Positions 44,427 to 53,842 of a DNA stretch of 64,000 nucleotides are shown piece after piece. The position numbers and the translations under genes are program-made. Source of the DNA: Paludibacteraceae bacterium. Lineage in GTDB: Bacteria > Bacteroidota > Bacteroidia > Bacteroidales > Paludibacteraceae. The stretch is taken from NCBI GenBank assembly GCA_017471175.1, contig JAFUVS010000012.1, positions 1 through 64,000 on the forward strand. Reading direction: 5' to 3'. Numbering within the stretch: the stretch's first letter is position 1; the number at the start of each line of letters is the position of its first letter. A model generated the notes under the pieces. The model saw only the letters and a program-made list of their open reading frames with translations. It had not been told where the DNA came from and did no database searches.

Positions 44427-45485
44427 ATGAATTTCAATATGAGCATATTAAAGAACACTTGGATAAAGACGGCAGCGTTCGCAGCCCTGTACTGCCTGTT
44501 GTCCGTGAACATTGTCTTTGCCGATATTCCGGCTGGCTACTACAACGGGATTGAGAACAAGAAAGACGAGAGTCTTCGCGAGACACTGAGCGACATTATT
44601 GACGGTCATTCGTCAATAGCCTACGGAAGCGGAATGCACTCCTACTATGCATCCACGGACTGCGACAAGGACGGGTACATCATGGATATGTACTCCAAGT
44701 GCAAATTCAAGATTTCGGATGCGGGCAGCTCCCAACAGAAAGTGTGCGACTGCTGGAACAAGGAGCATACGGTGCCTTCGTCGTGGTTCAAGAAGGCGAA
44801 GCCGGCTTATTCGGACTTCTTCCATATCTACCCTACCGATGCACGCATCAATAACTTCCGAGGGAATATGCCCTACGGGGAGACGGACAATACGGACTAT
44901 GTGACTAAAGATGCGAACAAAGAGAAGGGTTTGGGACATATAGGCACGAGTTCGTTCAGCGGCTACTCGGGGAAGGTGTATGAACCCGATGACGAATACA
45001 AAGGGGATTTGGCACGCAACTATATGTATATGATAGCCCGCTACATGACAATGAACTTCACGCAAGCCGATGAGGGGGAAGCAGTGTTCACATACAGCGG
45101 CGGGAAAGCGTACTTCACAAGTTACGCCATCGATCTGTTTATGAAATGGCATCGAGAAGACCCCGTGTCGCAGAAAGAGATAGACCGCAATAACGCCGTG
45201 TATGAGAGCGTTCAACATAACCGCAATCCGTTCATCGACTATCCTTACCTCGCCGAATACCTGTGGGGCAAAGAGAAAGGCAAGGGAGTGGATATGGCGC
45301 ATCTGATCAGTTCGTCGGACACACGTTTCATACCGGGTGTGAGCAACGGGTATTCGGATGCGACCGATGATATACAGACGTATGAAGATGCCGCACAGAA
45401 AGCGAAGAAAGTGCTGTACAAGGATCAGATTGTGGTTATTGTGAACGGTCAGAAATACAGCCTAATGGGCGAAAGAATAGATTAA
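44427..45485 (+). CDS. Secreted endonuclease I
   Basis: The 352-residue protein has a signal peptide (about residues 1-32, ending NIVFA), an endonuclease I domain with the motif CWNKEHTVPSSWF (His114) and FFHIYPTDARINNFRGNMPY, the usual DDEYKGDLARNYMY text and FMKWHREDPVSQKEIDRNNA. The C terminus (KVLYKDQIVVIVNGQKYSLM then GERID) resembles a short T9SS sorting tail. It is related to the nuclease at 34143-35783 but lacks its OB and B-repeat domains. ATG 44439 is an alternative start. mutA follows after 39 nt without a visible terminator. Confidence 0.88.
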   Translation: MNFNMSILKNTWIKTAAFAALYCLLSVNIVFADIPAGYYNGIENKKDESLRETLSDIIDGHSSIAYGSGMHSYYASTDCDKDGYIMDMYSKCKFKISDAGSSQQKVCDCWNKEHTVPSSWFKKAKPAYSDFFHIYPTDARINNFRGNMPYGETDNTDYVTKDANKEKGLGHIGTSSFSGYSGKVYEPDDEYKGDLARNYMYMIARYMTMNFTQADEGEAVFTYSGGKAYFTSYAIDLFMKWHREDPVSQKEIDRNNAVYESVQHNRNPFIDYPYLAEYLWGKEKGKGVDMAHLISSSDTRFIPGVSNGYSDATDDIQTYEDAAQKAKKVLYKDQIVVIVNGQKYSLMGERID

Positions 45486-45524
45486 AACAAAACATAAATC
45501 AATAAACAAAAACATTTTTTCATC

Positions 45525-47465
45525 ATGGCAGAAGAAAAATTGAATCTGTTGAAGGATTTCCCCGCCATCTCCGCGAAGGTGTGGAAAGACAAGATTATTG
45601 CCGACCTGAAGGGTGCCGACTTCGATAAGAAGTTAGTATGGCGCACGAACGAAGGCTTTAATGTACAACCTTACTACAGAAGAGAAGACCTGAAAGGTCT
45701 GAAGACGACAAGTTCCGCTCCCGGACAATTCCCTTACGTCCGCGGGACACGTGAGACGAACGACTGGGCAATCCGCCAGAATGTATGCGCTTGCAACAAC
45801 GCTCGCAAAGCAAACGAGAAAGCCCTCGAAATCCTGAACAAAGGTATCACCTCTCTTGGTTTCTGTTTGGACAAGGAGAAACTGAACTACCGTTTCATCA
45901 AGAACCTGCTGAATGGTATCCGCATTGACATCGTGCCGGTGAACTTCACGGTATGCGCGTGTGCAGCACCCGAATTGGCAGGCATACTGGTACGCTACAT
46001 CGGTCGCGAATACAAAGGTACGCCGCTGAAGAAATTCGTGGGCAGCATCAACGTGGACCCGATGAAGAATATGCTGCTGAAGGGCAAAGCAATGCCTCGT
46101 GAGAAAGTAGCAGAGAAAATCGTGGCAGCGGTGAACGCCGCCAAGTCGCTGACGGGCTACCGCGTAGTGGGCGTGAACAGCGTGATACTGAACAACGCGG
46201 GTGCTTACTGCGCACAAGAATTGGCATACGCATTGGCTTGGGGCGTAGAGTATATGACGATGATGACCGAAGCGGGCGTGGCGAACTACCTCGCTGCTCG
46301 CAATATCCGCTTCAATATGGGTATCGGCGGCAACTACTTTATGGAGATAGCCAAGTTCCGCGCCGGCAGAATGCTGTGGGCGAAGATTGTAGAGAGCTAC
46401 AAAGACCCGATTTTCACCGCTGCACTGAAAGAGGCTGCGAAGATGAACGTGAGTGCGGAAACGTCGAAGTTCAATATGACGGTGTTCGATGCATACGTTA
46501 ACCTGCTTCGTTCGCAGACGGAGACTATGTCGGCAGCCCTTGCAGGCGTGGACGAGATAACAGTTACTCCGTTTGACGTAACATACGAGCGTCCGACCGA
46601 CTTTGCAGAGCGCATCGCCCGTAACCAGCAGCTGCTCCTCAAAGAAGAGGCTCACTTCAACAAGATTACCGACCCCGCAGCCGGTTCGTACTACATCGAG
46701 AACCTGACGGAAAGCATCGCCCAAGAGGCTTGGAAACAGTTCCTCGCTATCCAAGAGCAAGGCGGTATGTACCAGATGATTATGGACGGCAAAGTGCAAG
46801 AGATGATGCAGGCTAACCTGACCAAACGTCTTGGCGACGTGGCTAAGCGCAAGGAGTTCATCTTGGGTTCGAACCAGTTCCCGAACTTCAACGAGACGGC
46901 AGCGAAGAAGATTAAGGAGAATGCAGGTGCTTGCAGTTCAATCTGCACGTGCAAGGACAAGAAACAAGAAAAAGCCGCCTGCTGCTGCGGTTCGGAATGC
47001 GAAAAACCTGCTTTGGCAACCCTGCCCGTGGCTCGTGCCGCCGAGGAGTTTGAGCAACTGCGTCTTGAGACAGAAGCCTCAAAGAAACAGCCTGTTGCGT
47101 TTATGCTGACAATCGGCAATCTGGCGATGCGTATTGCCCGCGCACAGTTCTCGTGCAACTTCCTCGCTTGCGCCGGATACAAAGTAATAGACAACAACGG
47201 CTTCAAGACCGTGAAGGAAGGTATCAAAGCCGCCCGCAAAGCGAAAGCGGACATCATCGTGCTTTGCTCGAGCGACGACGAATATGCGACCTACGCTCCG
47301 GAGGCTTGGAAAGAACTGAAGAACGCGAAAGAAATCTTTATCGTAGCGGGGGCTCCTGCTTGTATGGAAGACCTGCAGAAGGAAGGCATCGAGAACTTCA
47401 TCCACGTTCGCTCCAACGTGCTTGAGACACTGAAAAAATATAACCAACAACTCCTTAACAAATAA
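45525..47465 (+). CDS. mutA: Methylmalonyl-CoA mutase, small subunit
   Basis: The 646-residue protein is the non-catalytic partner of MutB. The barrel domain (about 40-440) shows [20 protein letters not shown] and [17 protein letters not shown]; the C-terminal flavodoxin-like domain (about 530-646) lacks the cobalamin-binding DxHxxG motif, as is normal for the small subunit. The linker contains an unusual cysteine-rich patch: Cys 470, 474, 476, 486, 487, 488 and 492. mutB starts 5 nt downstream. Together they convert succinyl-CoA to (R)-methylmalonyl-CoA. Confidence 0.94.
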   Translation: MAEEKLNLLKDFPAISAKVWKDKIIADLKGADFDKKLVWRTNEGFNVQPYYRREDLKGLKTTSSAPGQFPYVRGTRETNDWAIRQNVCACNNARKANEKALEILNKGITSLGFCLDKEKLNYRFIKNLLNGIRIDIVPVNFTVCACAAPELAGILVRYIGREYKGTPLKKFVGSINVDPMKNMLLKGKAMPREKVAEKIVAAVNAAKSLTGYRVVGVNSVILNNAGAYCAQELAYALAWGVEYMTMMTEAGVANYLAARNIRFNMGIGGNYFMEIAKFRAGRMLWAKIVESYKDPIFTAALKEAAKMNVSAETSKFNMTVFDAYVNLLRSQTETMSAALAGVDEITVTPFDVTYERPTDFAERIARNQQLLLKEEAHFNKITDPAAGSYYIENLTESIAQEAWKQFLAIQEQGGMYQMIMDGKVQEMMQANLTKRLGDVAKRKEFILGSNQFPNFNETAAKKIKENAGACSSICTCKDKKQEKAACCCGSECEKPALATLPVARAAEEFEQLRLETEASKKQPVAFMLTIGNLAMRIARAQFSCNFLACAGYKVIDNNGFKTVKEGIKAARKAKADIIVLCSSDDEYATYAPEAWKELKNAKEIFIVAGAPACMEDLQKEGIENFIHVRSNVLETLKKYNQQLLNK

Positions 47466-47470
47466 GCCGT

Positions 47471-49621
47471 ATGAAGCCTGATTTTAAGAACATTGATATC
47501 AACAAGATAGCGGCTTCCCACGTAGAGGGAGCCAATGAGGCTAACTGGAAAACACCTGAACTGATTGACGTTAAGCCTATCTATACGAAAGAGGACTTGG
47601 AGGGAATGGAACATCTTGACTACGTGTCGGGTATTCCTCCTTTCCTGCGTGGTCCGTACAGCGCAATGTATCCGCTGCGTCCGTGGACGATTCGTCAATA
47701 CGCCGGTTTCTCGACCGCTCAAGAGAGTAACGCTTTCTACCGCCGCAACCTCGCGTCGGGTCAGAAAGGTCTGTCGGTAGCATTCGACCTGCCGACACAC
47801 CGCGGCTACAACGCTGATAATATGCGTGTCGTAGGTGATGTAGGTAAAGCAGGCGTGAGCATCTGCTCGCTTGAGGATATGAAAGTGCTGTTCGACGGGA
47901 TACCCTTGAACAAGATGTCCGTCTCGATGACGATGAACGGTGCCGTACTGCCTATCCTTGCGTTCTACATCAACGCCGGATTAGAGCAGGGTGCTAAACT
48001 CGAAGAGATGGCAGGTACGATTCAGAACGATATTCTCAAGGAGTTTATGGTTCGTAACACGTATATCTATCCGCCTAAGTTCTCGATGAAGATTATCGCC
48101 GACATCTTTGAGTACACCTCGAAGAACATGCCGAAGTTCAACTCGATTTCCATCTCGGGTTACCACATGCAGGAAGCCGGTGCTACCGCTGACATTGAGT
48201 TGGCATACACGCTGGCAGACGGTATGGAGTACCTGCGCGCGGGCGTGAACGCCGGTATGGATGTGGATACGTTTGCACCGCGTCTGTCGTTCTTCTGGGC
48301 GATTGGTATGAACCACTTTATGGAAATAGCCAAGATGCGTGCCGGTCGTATGCTGTGGGCGAAGATTGTGAAGAGTTTCGGCGCGAAGAATCCGAAATCA
48401 ATGGCATTGCGTACACACTGCCAGACATCAGGCTGGTCGCTGACCGAACAAGACCCGTACAACAACGTAGGTCGTACCTGCATTGAGGCTATGGGTGCCG
48501 CATTGGGACATACACAGTCGCTTCACACCAACGCCTTGGACGAGGCTATTGCACTGCCGACCGACTTCTCGGCTCGTATTGCCCGTAACACGCAGATTTA
48601 TATTCAGAACGAGACACAAGTATGCCGTGCTATCGACCCGTGGGGCGGTTCGTACTACGTAGAGAGCCTGACCAAAGAGTTGATGGACAAGGCTTGGGAA
48701 CATATCCAAGAGATTGAGAAATTAGGCGGTATGGCAGCAGCTATCGAGACGGGCGTGCCCAAGATGCGTATCGAAGAAGCCGCAGCCCGCACGCAAGCCC
48801 GTATTGACTCGGGTACACAGAAAATTATCGGCGTGAACGAGTATCGTCTTGAACACGAAGATCCGATTGATATTCTGGAGATTGACAACACCGCCGTTCG
48901 TACCGAGCAGGTAGAGCGTCTCAAAGAACTTCGCGCACACCGCGATGAGAAAGCCGTACAGGCAGCTCTGAAAGAGATTACCGATGCCGTACAAGCATGG
49001 GCAGACGGTAAGAAGAACACGGACGAGACCAATCTGCTTGCCCTCGCCGTGAAAGCTGCCGGATTGCGTGCTTCGTTGGGCGAGATCAGCGATGCTTGCG
49101 AGAAAGTGGTAGGACGTTATAAAGCAACCATTAGAACTATATCAGGAGTGTATAAAGCAGGAACGCAAAACGATTCAGAATTCCAGGAGGCTGTGCGCCT
49201 GACGACTGAATTTGCGAAGAAAGAAGGTCGCCAGCCGCGTATTATGATAGCCAAGATGGGTCAGGACGGTCACGACCGTGGTGCCAAAGTGGTTGCCACC
49301 GGCTATGCTGACTGCGGATTTGACGTGGATATGGGACCCTTGTTCCAGACGCCTGCTGAAGCAGCCAAACAAGCCGTTGAGAATGACGTTCACTGCCTCG
49401 GCGTAAGTTCGCTGGCAGCGGGGCATAAGACCTTGATTCCGCAAGTGATTGAGGAGTTGAAGAAACTCGGTCGTCCAGACATTATGGTGACCGCCGGCGG
49501 CGTTATTCCCGCTCAGGACTATGACTTCCTGTACAAAGCAGGCGTGGCAGCCATATTCGGTCCGGGTACACCGGTGGCTCATAGCGCGAAAGTAGTGATG
49601 GAGTTGCTAATGGGCAAATAA
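47471..49621 (+). CDS. mutB: Methylmalonyl-CoA mutase, large subunit
   Basis: The 716-residue protein is the adenosylcobalamin-dependent catalytic subunit. The barrel domain has [33 protein letters not shown] and [13 protein letters not shown]; the C-terminal domain has the base-off cobalamin motif in [20 protein letters not shown] and [14 protein letters not shown]. Length is typical. It works with the epimerase and decarboxylase at 21112-25267 to make propionyl-CoA. No cobalamin riboswitch is seen upstream of mutA. Confidence 0.97.
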   Translation: MKPDFKNIDINKIAASHVEGANEANWKTPELIDVKPIYTKEDLEGMEHLDYVSGIPPFLRGPYSAMYPLRPWTIRQYAGFSTAQESNAFYRRNLASGQKGLSVAFDLPTHRGYNADNMRVVGDVGKAGVSICSLEDMKVLFDGIPLNKMSVSMTMNGAVLPILAFYINAGLEQGAKLEEMAGTIQNDILKEFMVRNTYIYPPKFSMKIIADIFEYTSKNMPKFNSISISGYHMQEAGATADIELAYTLADGMEYLRAGVNAGMDVDTFAPRLSFFWAIGMNHFMEIAKMRAGRMLWAKIVKSFGAKNPKSMALRTHCQTSGWSLTEQDPYNNVGRTCIEAMGAALGHTQSLHTNALDEAIALPTDFSARIARNTQIYIQNETQVCRAIDPWGGSYYVESLTKELMDKAWEHIQEIEKLGGMAAAIETGVPKMRIEEAAARTQARIDSGTQKIIGVNEYRLEHEDPIDILEIDNTAVRTEQVERLKELRAHRDEKAVQAALKEITDAVQAWADGKKNTDETNLLALAVKAAGLRASLGEISDACEKVVGRYKATIRTISGVYKAGTQNDSEFQEAVRLTTEFAKKEGRQPRIMIAKMGQDGHDRGAKVVATGYADCGFDVDMGPLFQTPAEAAKQAVENDVHCLGVSSLAAGHKTLIPQVIEELKKLGRPDIMVTAGGVIPAQDYDFLYKAGVAAIFGPGTPVAHSAKVVMELLMGK

Positions 49622-49628
49622 AGATAGC

Positions 49629-49658
49629 GGCAAGGGTACGAGCAGTCGTGCCCTTGCT
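49629..49658 (+). terminator. Terminator-like hairpin after mutB
   Basis: GGCAAGGGTACGA, a 4 nt loop and TCGTGCCCTTGCTT form a strong stem just after the mutB stop codon. The following U-tract is poor (TTATAATG), so termination may be partial and transketolase may receive some read-through. No good promoter is visible before the next gene. Confidence 0.6.
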
Positions 49659-49703
49659 TATAATGTAAACGTGCGCATTACCAAAAGATAGAACCAAAAA
49701 ACT

Positions 49704-51716
49704 ATGAACACAAAAGAAGTGATGAATCGGGCGGCGGATAATATACGTATCCTTGCCGCGAGTATGGTAGAGAAAGCGAAGAGCGGTCATCCCGGCGGAG
49801 CGATGGGCGGAGCCGACTTCATCAATGTGCTCTACTCGGAGTTTATGGAATACGACCCCGAGAATCCGGGTTGGGAGGGACGCGACCGTTTCTTCCTTGA
49901 TCCCGGGCATATGGCTCCAATGCTGTATGCTGTATTGTCAATGACGGGCAAATACACGATGGAGGACTTGAAGAACCTTCGTCAGTGGGGCAGCGTTACT
50001 CCGGGACACCCCGAACGTAGCATTGAGCGCGGCATAGAGAACGCCTCCGGTCCGTTGGGTCAGGGGCATACATTTGCCGTGGGAGCAGCCATAGCCGCCA
50101 AATGGATGAACCACCGCTTCGGCGATGTGCATAATCCCACCATCTATGCGTACATCTCCGATGGCGGCATACAGGAAGAGATCAGTCAAGGTGCAGGTCG
50201 CATAGCGGGACACTTGGGATTGGACAATCTGATTATGTTCTACGATTCGAATGACATTCAACTCTCTACGCCGTGCAAGGATGTAGATACAGAGGATATC
50301 GTAAAGAAATACGAGGCATGGAACTGGTTCGTACAAGAGATACCGGGTAATGACTGCGAAGCCATCCGTCAAGCTCTACAACGCGCCAAAGCCGAGAAGG
50401 GTCGCCCGAGTCTTATAATCGGTCATACGGTAATGGGCAAAGGTTGCATAGCCGAAGACGGTAAGAGCAAGGAGAACCTATGCGCCACCCACGGACAGCC
50501 TATTTCCAAAGCGGGGGCATCGTTTGCGCAGACCGTTCGCCACCTCGGCGGCAATCCCGACGATCCGTTCGTAATATTCCCTGAAGTACAACAGATGTAC
50601 GATGCGCGCAAGGCAGAATTGCGTGAGATATGCAATAGGCGATACGAGCAGTTCTATCAATGGCAGCAAGCGAACCCCACCCTATCGAAACACTATGAGG
50701 CTTACTTCTCAGGCGAGACACCCTGCATTGACTGGAGCAAGTTCGAACAAAGCAAGGACAAGGCGACCCGCTCGGCGAGTGCTACTGTACTCGGCTTCCT
50801 TGCTGAGAATGTGGGCAATATGATTGTGTCGTCAGCCGACCTGTGTAATTCGGACAAGACAGACGGGTTCCTGAAAAAGACGCACGCGCTGAAGAGAGAC
50901 GACTTTTCGGGTCAGTTCCTGCAAGCGGGCGTAAGCGAGTTGACGATGGCTTGCGTATGCATCGGTATGGCACTTCACGGCGGTGTGATTCCTGCCTGCG
51001 GCACGTTCTTTGTGTTCTCGGACTATATGAAACCTGCTGTACGTATGGCGGCGTTGATGCAACTACCTGTTATCTTTGTCTGGAGTCACGATTCTTTCCG
51101 TGTAGGTGAGGATGGTCCGACGCACGAGCCGGTGGAGCAAGAGGCACAGATACGCTTGATGGAGAAACTGAAGAACCATAGCGGTCGTCCATCGATGCTG
51201 GCTCTTCGTCCTGCCGATGCCGATGAGACGACCTTGGCATGGCGTGCTGCCTTGGAGAATACACAGTCACCTACGGCACTCATATTGAGTCGGCAAGATA
51301 TTGTGTCGCTGCCGCAAGTGAATGCTGAAGGGTTTAAGAAAGGAGCCTATATCGTGTCGCGCGATGCGAATCCGCAGGCGGTGCTGTTGGCATCGGGTAG
51401 CGAGGTCAGTTCACTGGAAACGGCAGCTACGGAATTGCGCAAAGAGGGCTATCGATTGCAAGTAGTGAGTGTACCAAGCGAGGGACGTTTCCGTGAGCAG
51501 AGCCAAGAATATCAAGACGAAGTACTGCCTCCCGCAATCAAACGCTTCGGACTGACCGCCGGACTGCCCTGCACATTGGAAAGTCTGGTGGGCTGCAACG
51601 GAAAGATTCACGGTATGAACTCGTTCGGCTTCAGCGCACCCTACACCGTGCTGGAAGAGAAACTCGGATTCACGACCGACAATATCTGCCGACTCATCAA
51701 AGAACTAATAGGATAA
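49704..51716 (+). CDS. tkt: Transketolase
   Basis: The 670-residue thiamine diphosphate enzyme exchanges two-carbon units in the pentose phosphate pathway. It begins with SMVEKAKSGHPGGAMGGADF, has GPLGQGHTFAVGAAIAAKWM, the ThDP-binding region SDGGIQEEISQGAGRI to MFYDSNDIQLSTP, and the pyrimidine domain with FFVFSDYMKPAVRMAALMQL and GEDGPTHEPVEQ. Length and motifs are standard. It converges on the leftward lectin-fold gene, with a bidirectional terminator between them. Confidence 0.96.
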   Translation: MNTKEVMNRAADNIRILAASMVEKAKSGHPGGAMGGADFINVLYSEFMEYDPENPGWEGRDRFFLDPGHMAPMLYAVLSMTGKYTMEDLKNLRQWGSVTPGHPERSIERGIENASGPLGQGHTFAVGAAIAAKWMNHRFGDVHNPTIYAYISDGGIQEEISQGAGRIAGHLGLDNLIMFYDSNDIQLSTPCKDVDTEDIVKKYEAWNWFVQEIPGNDCEAIRQALQRAKAEKGRPSLIIGHTVMGKGCIAEDGKSKENLCATHGQPISKAGASFAQTVRHLGGNPDDPFVIFPEVQQMYDARKAELREICNRRYEQFYQWQQANPTLSKHYEAYFSGETPCIDWSKFEQSKDKATRSASATVLGFLAENVGNMIVSSADLCNSDKTDGFLKKTHALKRDDFSGQFLQAGVSELTMACVCIGMALHGGVIPACGTFFVFSDYMKPAVRMAALMQLPVIFVWSHDSFRVGEDGPTHEPVEQEAQIRLMEKLKNHSGRPSMLALRPADADETTLAWRAALENTQSPTALILSRQDIVSLPQVNAEGFKKGAYIVSRDANPQAVLLASGSEVSSLETAATELRKEGYRLQVVSVPSEGRFREQSQEYQDEVLPPAIKRFGLTAGLPCTLESLVGCNGKIHGMNSFGFSAPYTVLEEKLGFTTDNICRLIKELIG

Positions 51717-51729
51717 GAAGCAGTTTATA

Positions 51730-51782
51730 ACAAAAGCACTATCCTGCTCCGTTCAGAACGAAGGACAAGAGAGTGCTTTTGT
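51730..51782. terminator. Bidirectional terminator
   Basis: ACAAAAGCACT at 51730-51740 pairs with AGTGCTTTTGT at 51772-51782, and an inner partly paired section (TCCT..GTTC/GAAC..AGGA) extends the stem. U-runs occur on both sides, which suits the convergent tkt and 51790-52893 genes. Confidence 0.85.
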
Positions 51783-51789
51783 GTTTCTA

Positions 51790-52893
51790 CTACTGACCAA
51801 CCTTGATGTCCGTGACCAGCCTCACGGCACCGCCGATGTTGCGAGGAGAGAGATACTGCGGGTAAAGAATACCCATGTACAGATAAAGGGCATAAGCACC
51901 GTTACCCATCATTGACGAAGAAGACCAATAACTGCCCGCCGTGCCGATATTCTCTACCGTTATGCCATTGCGACAGCCCGAAGCAGGGAGGAAAACAGCC
52001 CCCGCCTCCTCCATCGCCGCCCATTGGTCAGCGGTGTAGTTGTTCTTGGACGAACCGGTCCAGACATTCACGCTCTTGGACCCCGAAGTGAAGTCACATC
52101 CGGCAGGTAACGTCCAGTCGTCAGGCAGAATGACCAGTCCGCTTATTCCGTTGACAGCAGCGACACCGTAGCGGCTTTTGGCATTGGCACGCTTCTTGAT
52201 GAGATAGCCCCACTCGTCTTTGGAGAGAGTGCGCCACTGATTGGGCATATTGCCGCCGTTAGAGATTGGATTAGACGCCCAATCGACAAACGCGGCATAA
52301 TCGCTGTCGTTCAGTCCGAACTTAAACGGCTGATTGCCTGTTCCCCATCCGAAGAGGTCAATCCACCCGCCGTACTTGCTGCCTATCTGCCCGTTGTTGG
52401 ACTTGGTTGACTCCACAAACACGGTGCCGTTAGCGCGGTCGCCCACGTAGTCCCACTGGTGCTCGGCAAAACGCCACGTCTTAGTGCTTGCCCGATACTG
52501 AAGGTTGCCTTGCGAGAACTGCACCTGCCTGGAAGAAGACACTGAGAACCTGCCGGATAGAATACCCTTGAGAGTGCTGCGTTTGGCCGGAACCACCTTG
52601 AAGACTATGTCATCGCCTATCAGTTGGTCCATCTCGTCAAGCGGCGACCAGATGACTATTTTTTCACCTGCGGAGATGTTCTTTCCCGCGTCTCCCGTGA
52701 GGGCTTTAAGCGGCTGCCCGTAAGTGGTGCCGCCATCGGTGGAAAGGAAGACCTGTATGTCGGTCGGCGAGTCCAAGCGGTAGGTGATACGCACTTGGTC
52801 ACCCACCTGCTCAAACGCCACGTTGCTCACCTTCAGCGCACATGCCCACAGCGGCAACAGTAGCACAAGCATCATTGTCAGAATCTTACGCAT
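51790..52893 (-). CDS. Secreted protein with lectin-fold-like (FISUMP-type) domain
   Basis: The 367-residue protein has a signal peptide (MRKILTMMLVLLLPLWACA, from ATG 52893; ATG 52911 is an alternative). Residues about 20-105 form a small beta domain (RITYRLDSPTDIQVFLSTDG) common in Bacteroidota surface proteins. The remainder (SQGNLQYRASTKTWRFAEHQ, LFGWGTGNQPFKFG, LPASGCRNG, YWSSSSMMGNGAYALYLYM, GGAVRLVTD) resembles the Fibrobacter major-paralogous / C-type-lectin-fold domains. It starts 27 nt after the secreted caspase gene, in the same operon. Function unknown. Confidence 0.72.
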   Translation of the reverse strand: MRKILTMMLVLLLPLWACALKVSNVAFEQVGDQVRITYRLDSPTDIQVFLSTDGGTTYGQPLKALTGDAGKNISAGEKIVIWSPLDEMDQLIGDDIVFKVVPAKRSTLKGILSGRFSVSSSRQVQFSQGNLQYRASTKTWRFAEHQWDYVGDRANGTVFVESTKSNNGQIGSKYGGWIDLFGWGTGNQPFKFGLNDSDYAAFVDWASNPISNGGNMPNQWRTLSKDEWGYLIKKRANAKSRYGVAAVNGISGLVILPDDWTLPAGCDFTSGSKSVNVWTGSSKNNYTADQWAAMEEAGAVFLPASGCRNGITVENIGTAGSYWSSSSMMGNGAYALYLYMGILYPQYLSPRNIGGAVRLVTDIKVGQ

Positions 52894-52920
52894 AGTCGGA
52901 ACAGATAGCATAAGGAAAAG

Positions 52921-53829
52921 TTATTTGAGAGTCCACGTCTGCCAGTCGCGAGCATCTTCGCCGCTTTGCACGTCGGGCGTCTGCGTCTTGTTGTTGTTAT
53001 CAAAACTGCTTTGACGGACGTTGTTATAGAGTTTTTGGCTCAAGGTCTGATAGTTAATGTCCCCCAGCGAGGTCTGCAACTCTTTCAGGAGCCAATAGGT
53101 GAACATACCGTGCTGCTGCTCGCGGTAGAAGCCAGCCGTCTCTTCGCCCTGCGCAGCCGAGAAGACGACCGTCCTGCCTTGCGGCATACCCTGCTTGGCA
53201 CGCAGGGCAACCGCCTTGGCTGCGACAATCATTCCCTCGTCCCGCTTGGCACCGCTGAAACAGGCATCCAAGAAGACAGTAACGGGCTTGCCGGTCTCCC
53301 CCAACCGACTATAGAAGTCGTTGAGCGAAAAGGCAGTAGCCATATAAGAGGGATTACCGTCGGATGGCAACAAGTAGGAGTTCTTCGTCCGTTCGTCGGG
53401 AATACCGTGCCCCGTATAATAGACAATGGCATGGCGGTTATCACCGAGCGAAAGAGCCGTCTTGAGCCACTCCAGACCCATCAACATATCGGAAGTTGTG
53501 GCATCGTTGAGGACTTTGATATGGTTCTTGCCGGTGATACCAAGCGTGCGTTCGCAGTACTGTCTGAACACGTCTCCATCATGCAGAGCGAAAGGCACAT
53601 CCGCCACATACTTGTAATTCTGGTTGGCAAAGATGAGCACATAGGTATTGGTGTTCTCCGTCTTGGTCTGCGGGATATTCACATCCACGTCGGAGCGGGT
53701 TTGCGCCGCCTGAACAGCCGGCTCACTCCGACGAACGATGCGAAGACTTCCTTTTCGCGAAGCCGCCTCCTGCGCCTGCAATGTCCATAATGAGACAAAG
53801 AGGAAGAAAAAGACGATACGCGCTTTCAT
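52921..53829 (-). CDS. Secreted caspase-family (C14) peptidase
   Basis: The 302-residue protein has a signal peptide (MKARIVFFFLFVSLWTLQAQ) and a caspase/metacaspase domain (about 60-265). It contains VLIFANQNYKYVADVPFALH, the catalytic histidine in YYTGHGIPDE (His141) and the catalytic cysteine in FLDACFSGAKRD (Cys190). It is probably periplasmic or surface-located and cuts after basic or acidic residues; the target is unknown. It lies 13 nt after thrS and just before the lectin-fold-like gene. Confidence 0.9.
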   Translation of the reverse strand: MKARIVFFFLFVSLWTLQAQEAASRKGSLRIVRRSEPAVQAAQTRSDVDVNIPQTKTENTNTYVLIFANQNYKYVADVPFALHDGDVFRQYCERTLGITGKNHIKVLNDATTSDMLMGLEWLKTALSLGDNRHAIVYYTGHGIPDERTKNSYLLPSDGNPSYMATAFSLNDFYSRLGETGKPVTVFLDACFSGAKRDEGMIVAAKAVALRAKQGMPQGRTVVFSAAQGEETAGFYREQQHGMFTYWLLKELQTSLGDINYQTLSQKLYNNVRQSSFDNNNKTQTPDVQSGEDARDWQTWTLK

Positions 53830-53842
53830 AGTATGCTGCTTA

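Noticed and set aside
45486..45524. Cobalamin riboswitch before mutA
   Set aside because: The gap is only 39 nt of AT-rich sequence with no B12-box text.
45633..46799. A 388-codon open frame on the minus strand
   Set aside because: Antisense shadow of mutA. It is rich in His, Val and Leu, as expected from the complement of a biased gene, and matches nothing.
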